NCBI GenBank assembly: GCA_013298335.1
Contig: JAAFHI010000071.1
Coordinates: 1,744 to 9,454, forward strand
Reading direction: 5' to 3'
Source: Actinomycetota bacterium
GTDB taxonomy: Bacteria; Acidobacteriota; Blastocatellia; Chloracidobacteriales; Chloracidobacteriaceae
DNA: 7,711 nt
In this document: positions 5,460-7,711 of the stretch, in pieces
How the letters are laid out: each line of letters begins with the position of its first letter
Position numbering within the stretch: the first letter of the stretch is position 1
The notes under the pieces: generated by a model
The model's input: only the letters and a program-made list of their open reading frames with translations
What the model was told of the DNA's origin: nothing
Databases searched by the model: none
Translations under genes and position numbers: made by a program

Positions 5460-7709
5460 ATGGCGGATGCCGCGCCGTCACCGGAAAAATCCTCCGAGCC
5501 AAGGCGGGGAGAAAAATACGAAGGTATATCCGGTGGTGAGTCCGGCAGTAGGCCGGTTGTGCTGCGCAGCGATTTCAACCCGCTGGCGAATTTCTCGCCG
5601 ACGGTGAAGACCGACGGCGACGGGCGGGCGACGGTCAAAGTGAAAGTTCCCGACAATCTGACCCGCTACCGGGTGATGGCGGTGGCCGCGAGCGGCGAAC
5701 GCCGGTTCGGGACCTTCGAAACCGACCTGACGGCGCGCCTGCCGCTGATGGCGCGGCCCTCGCCGCCGCGATTTCTCAATTTCGGCGACCGGTGCGAACT
5801 TCCGGTGGTCGTCCAGAACCTCAACGACGCGCCGCAGACGGTCACGATCGCCGTCCGCGCGACCAACGCGGCCCTGCCCGAAGGCGGCGGACGCCGGATC
5901 ACGATTCCGGCGAACGACCGGGTGGAAGTGCGGTTCCCGGTGGCGACCGACCGGGTCGGGAAGGCGGTGTTCGTCGTGCGGACAGCGAGCCGCGCCAGCG
6001 GTGATGCCGCCGTGGTGACGATTCCGGTCTACACGCCCGCAACCACCGAGGCGTTCGCGGTTTACGGCGAACTCGACGCGGGCGCGACGGTGCAGCCGAT
6101 TGCCCTGCCGCGCGACGCGGTCACCGGATTCGGCGCGCTCGACATCACGACGTCGTCCACCGAGGTTCAATCGCTGACGGATGCCGTGGTGTACGAACTC
6201 GGCTACCCGTTCGAATGCAGCGAGCAGTTGTCCTCGCGGATTCTCACCGTCGCCGCGCTCGGCGACGTGCTGCGCGAGTTCAAGGCGGAAGGCATTCCCG
6301 CGCCCGAAGTTTTGAAAAAGGATACCGATCAGGAAATCGCGGTGCTGCTCGGGCGCTTCCGGTCGGACGGCGGCGTCCGGCTCTGGCCCGATTCCCGCGA
6401 GGCCGACCCGTTCGTGAGCGCCCACGTCGGCCATGCGCTCGCACTCGCTCGCTCGGCGGGCTTCAAGCATCCCGAACTCGACGCGAAAATCGCCGCCAAC
6501 CTCAACTACCTCAAGAACATCGAGGCGCACATCCCCAAGGACTACAGCCCGCGCGAACGCCGTGAAATCGGGGCCTACGCCGTTTATGTCCGGATGAAAA
6601 TGGGCGACCGCGACCCGGCGAAGGCGGCGCGGCTCGCGGTCGGGGCGGGGAAAACGCTCTCCGGCGAGTCCCTCGGCTGGCTGCTCGCGGTTCTGAGCGA
6701 GTCGAACGGCGCACCCGCCGCGCGCGCGGCGCTCCGCCAGACCATTTCAAACCGGATCACCGAAACTGCCGGGGCGGCACAGTTCGGCGACGGACCGGAC
6801 GCCGATGACTGGCACACTTTCGGCTCGAAGCGCCGGGCGGAGGGCGTGATTCTCGACGCGCTGATGAGCGACGCGCCGGCAAGCGACCTGATTCCGAAAC
6901 TGGTGCGCGGCCTGCTCGGGCATCGCGTCGCCGGTCAGTGGGGCAGTACGCAGGAAAACGTCTTCATCCTGCTCGCCCTCGGTCGCTACTTCAAAACCTA
7001 CGAAAAGGACCCGCCGGGCTTTACCGCGCGGGCGTGGGTCGGCGAACGGCTCGCCTCGGAAAGCCGGTTTCTCGGTCGGACGACCGAGCGGCGACAGACG
7101 GCGATTCCGTTCGGGATGGTCCCGCCCGACGCGAAGGACGTGACGCTCGCGAAGGATGGTCCTGGCCGGATGTACTACCGGATCGGAATGCGCTACGCCC
7201 CGCAAAACCTCGTGCTGGCCCCGCTCGACGCCGGATTCGAGGTGACCCGGTCCTACGAGGGGGCCGACGACCCGGCGGACGTGAAGCGGCGGCCCGACGG
7301 GACGTGGGAAGTCCGCGCCGGATCGCGGGTGAAGGTCACGGTGACGATGACGGCCATTTCGCGGCGGGTACACGTCGCGCTGTCCGATCCGCTGCCAGGC
7401 GGTTTCGAAACCCTGAATACCACCCTGAAGGGGACCGAACCGCCGCCGCCGGAGAACGCGGACGCCGCGCCGGTGCTGCCCGATAACTGGTGGTTTCGCG
7501 GTTTCGGCCCGTGGTACGACCATCTCGCCCTGCGCGACGACCGCGCGGAGGCGTTCACGACCCGGCTTGAGGACGGGACCTACGTGCTGACCTACTTTGT
7601 GCGGGCGACGACGCCGGGCGAGTTCATCGTTCCGCCGCCGAAAGCGGAGGAGATGTACCACGCGGAAACCTTCGGTCGCGGGGCCTCCGCCCGCGTCGTC
7701 GTGAAATGA
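5460..7709 (+). CDS. Alpha-2-macroglobulin family protein, C-terminal part with thioester domain
   Basis: Numbered from ATG 5460 this is 749 aa. The same frame is open back to a TGA at 5421-5423 inside the IS, so A2M-derived codons really begin at the junction near 5432. D38-F-N-P-L-A opens the A2M core domain, which continues through L-P-L-M-A-R-P and R-F-L-N-F-G-D. Y249-P-F-E-C-S-E-Q256 is the thioester site, with Cys253 and Gln256 intact. Helical thioester-domain motifs follow: D303-G-G...W309 and W494-G-S-T-Q-E-N. The C-terminal macroglobulin domain includes D643-P-L-P-G-G-F and, from about 693, D-D-R-A-E-A-F. The final R-A-T-T-P-G-E-F-I-V-P-P-P and M-Y pattern is typical of bacterial family members, so the true C terminus is present. 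The fragment has no signal peptide, so if made alone it would stay in the cytoplasm, where it has no known role. Confidence 0.88.
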   Translation: MADAAPSPEKSSEPRRGEKYEGISGGESGSRPVVLRSDFNPLANFSPTVKTDGDGRATVKVKVPDNLTRYRVMAVAASGERRFGTFETDLTARLPLMARPSPPRFLNFGDRCELPVVVQNLNDAPQTVTIAVRATNAALPEGGGRRITIPANDRVEVRFPVATDRVGKAVFVVRTASRASGDAAVVTIPVYTPATTEAFAVYGELDAGATVQPIALPRDAVTGFGALDITTSSTEVQSLTDAVVYELGYPFECSEQLSSRILTVAALGDVLREFKAEGIPAPEVLKKDTDQEIAVLLGRFRSDGGVRLWPDSREADPFVSAHVGHALALARSAGFKHPELDAKIAANLNYLKNIEAHIPKDYSPRERREIGAYAVYVRMKMGDRDPAKAARLAVGAGKTLSGESLGWLLAVLSESNGAPAARAALRQTISNRITETAGAAQFGDGPDADDWHTFGSKRRAEGVILDALMSDAPASDLIPKLVRGLLGHRVAGQWGSTQENVFILLALGRYFKTYEKDPPGFTARAWVGERLASESRFLGRTTERRQTAIPFGMVPPDAKDVTLAKDGPGRMYYRIGMRYAPQNLVLAPLDAGFEVTRSYEGADDPADVKRRPDGTWEVRAGSRVKVTVTMTAISRRVHVALSDPLPGGFETLNTTLKGTEPPPPENADAAPVLPDNWWFRGFGPWYDHLALRDDRAEAFTTRLEDGTYVLTYFVRATTPGEFIVPPPKAEEMYHAETFGRGASARVVVK
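6204..6227 (+). other. Thioester motif C-S-E-Q of the A2M
   Basis: The codons read Y-P-F-E-C-S-E-Q, with Cys at 6216-6218 and Gln at 6225-6227. In thioester proteins the Cys side chain bonds to the Gln three residues later (C-x-E-Q), and protease cleavage of the bait region exposes the bond. Both residues are present, so the ancestral protein was probably a thioester-active A2M rather than a thioester-less paralog. In the rejoined 2026-aa protein this Cys would be residue 1530. Confidence 0.85.
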
Positions 7710-7711
7710 TG
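7706..7711 (+). other. Possible start of an overlapping downstream gene
   Basis: The A2M stop TGA (7707-7709) sits in ATGATG, so a start at 7706 (overlap ATGA) or at 7709 could begin the next gene. Four-base ATGA overlaps are typical of translationally coupled genes. In E. coli and many other bacteria the A2M gene is followed by pbpC (penicillin-binding protein 1C), making that the first guess. No downstream codons are visible. Confidence 0.3.

Larger units (their letters stand above)
316..7709 (+). pseudogene. Large alpha-2-macroglobulin gene interrupted by an insertion sequence
   Basis: The two A2M-coding stretches on either side of the insertion are halves of one gene. The left half ends within the IS boundary just after the macroglobulin segment V-V-V-D-E-S-V-L-A-L-T-G-Y, and the right half resumes just before the A2M core motif D-F-N-P-L-A. 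Removing 4119-5428 and one TTA copy gives GTT-TAT-GGC across the junction and an open frame of 2026 codons. That is longer than E. coli YfhM (about 1650 aa), because of the extra Ig-like domains and linker at the N terminus. Bacterial A2Ms are envelope proteins that trap attacking proteases through a bait region and a reactive thioester. No other stop or frameshift is seen, so the disruption looks recent. The intact form would probably have been anchored by its N-terminal membrane segment. Confidence 0.9.

Noticed and set aside
5478..6530. A 350-codon - strand open frame opposite the A2M C-terminal half (and a similar 304-codon frame at 6747-7661)
   Set aside because: Both are rich in Arg, His and Val without recognisable motifs, and lie opposite well-supported A2M core and thioester domains.

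Overview
The window comes from a GC-rich bacterium of undetermined phylum. It carries one very large alpha-2-macroglobulin (A2M) family gene that has been split by an insertion sequence. The A2M branch has a C-S-E-Q thioester site and Ig-like repeats ahead of the macroglobulin domains. The transposase is of the ISAzo13 / 'Rhodopirellula transposase' type. Shine-Dalgarno signal at the main start is weak. Together these would fit Planctomycetota, Acidobacteriota, Verrucomicrobiota or a similar environmental lineage, but I cannot choose among them from this sequence.

Layout: bases 1-315 are a non-coding leader. It contains a striking palindromic element (about 61-228) with two perfect 30-bp inverted arms, each arm containing its own short hairpin. 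The A2M gene starts at ATG 316 on the + strand. It encodes an N-terminal membrane segment, a Pro/Ala-rich linker, Ig-like domains, and a series of macroglobulin domains that includes a clear MG2 signature. Its reading frame is broken at 4117-4119 by a stop codon formed at the left edge of the insertion sequence.

The insertion sequence (about 4119-5428, 1310 bp) lies antisense to the A2M gene. It has 18-bp imperfect terminal inverted repeats (15/18 identical), a likely 3-bp target duplication (TTA), and foldable hairpins at both ends. Its transposase is encoded in two overlapping frames joined by a classic -1 slippery site (A AAA AAA followed directly by TAG). The predicted fusion is a 405-aa DDE enzyme with candidate catalytic residues D195, D281 and E324.

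After the insertion the A2M frame resumes and runs to the TGA at 7707-7709. This half carries the A2M core domain, the thioester domain and the C-terminal macroglobulin domain. Removing the element and one TTA copy rejoins the halves in frame through a single TAT codon and gives an uninterrupted 2026-aa protein. Neither half shows any other lesion, so the insertion looks recent. The last bases (ATGATG overlapping the A2M stop) hint at a translationally coupled downstream gene. In many bacteria that neighbour is the penicillin-binding protein PbpC, but it lies outside the window.
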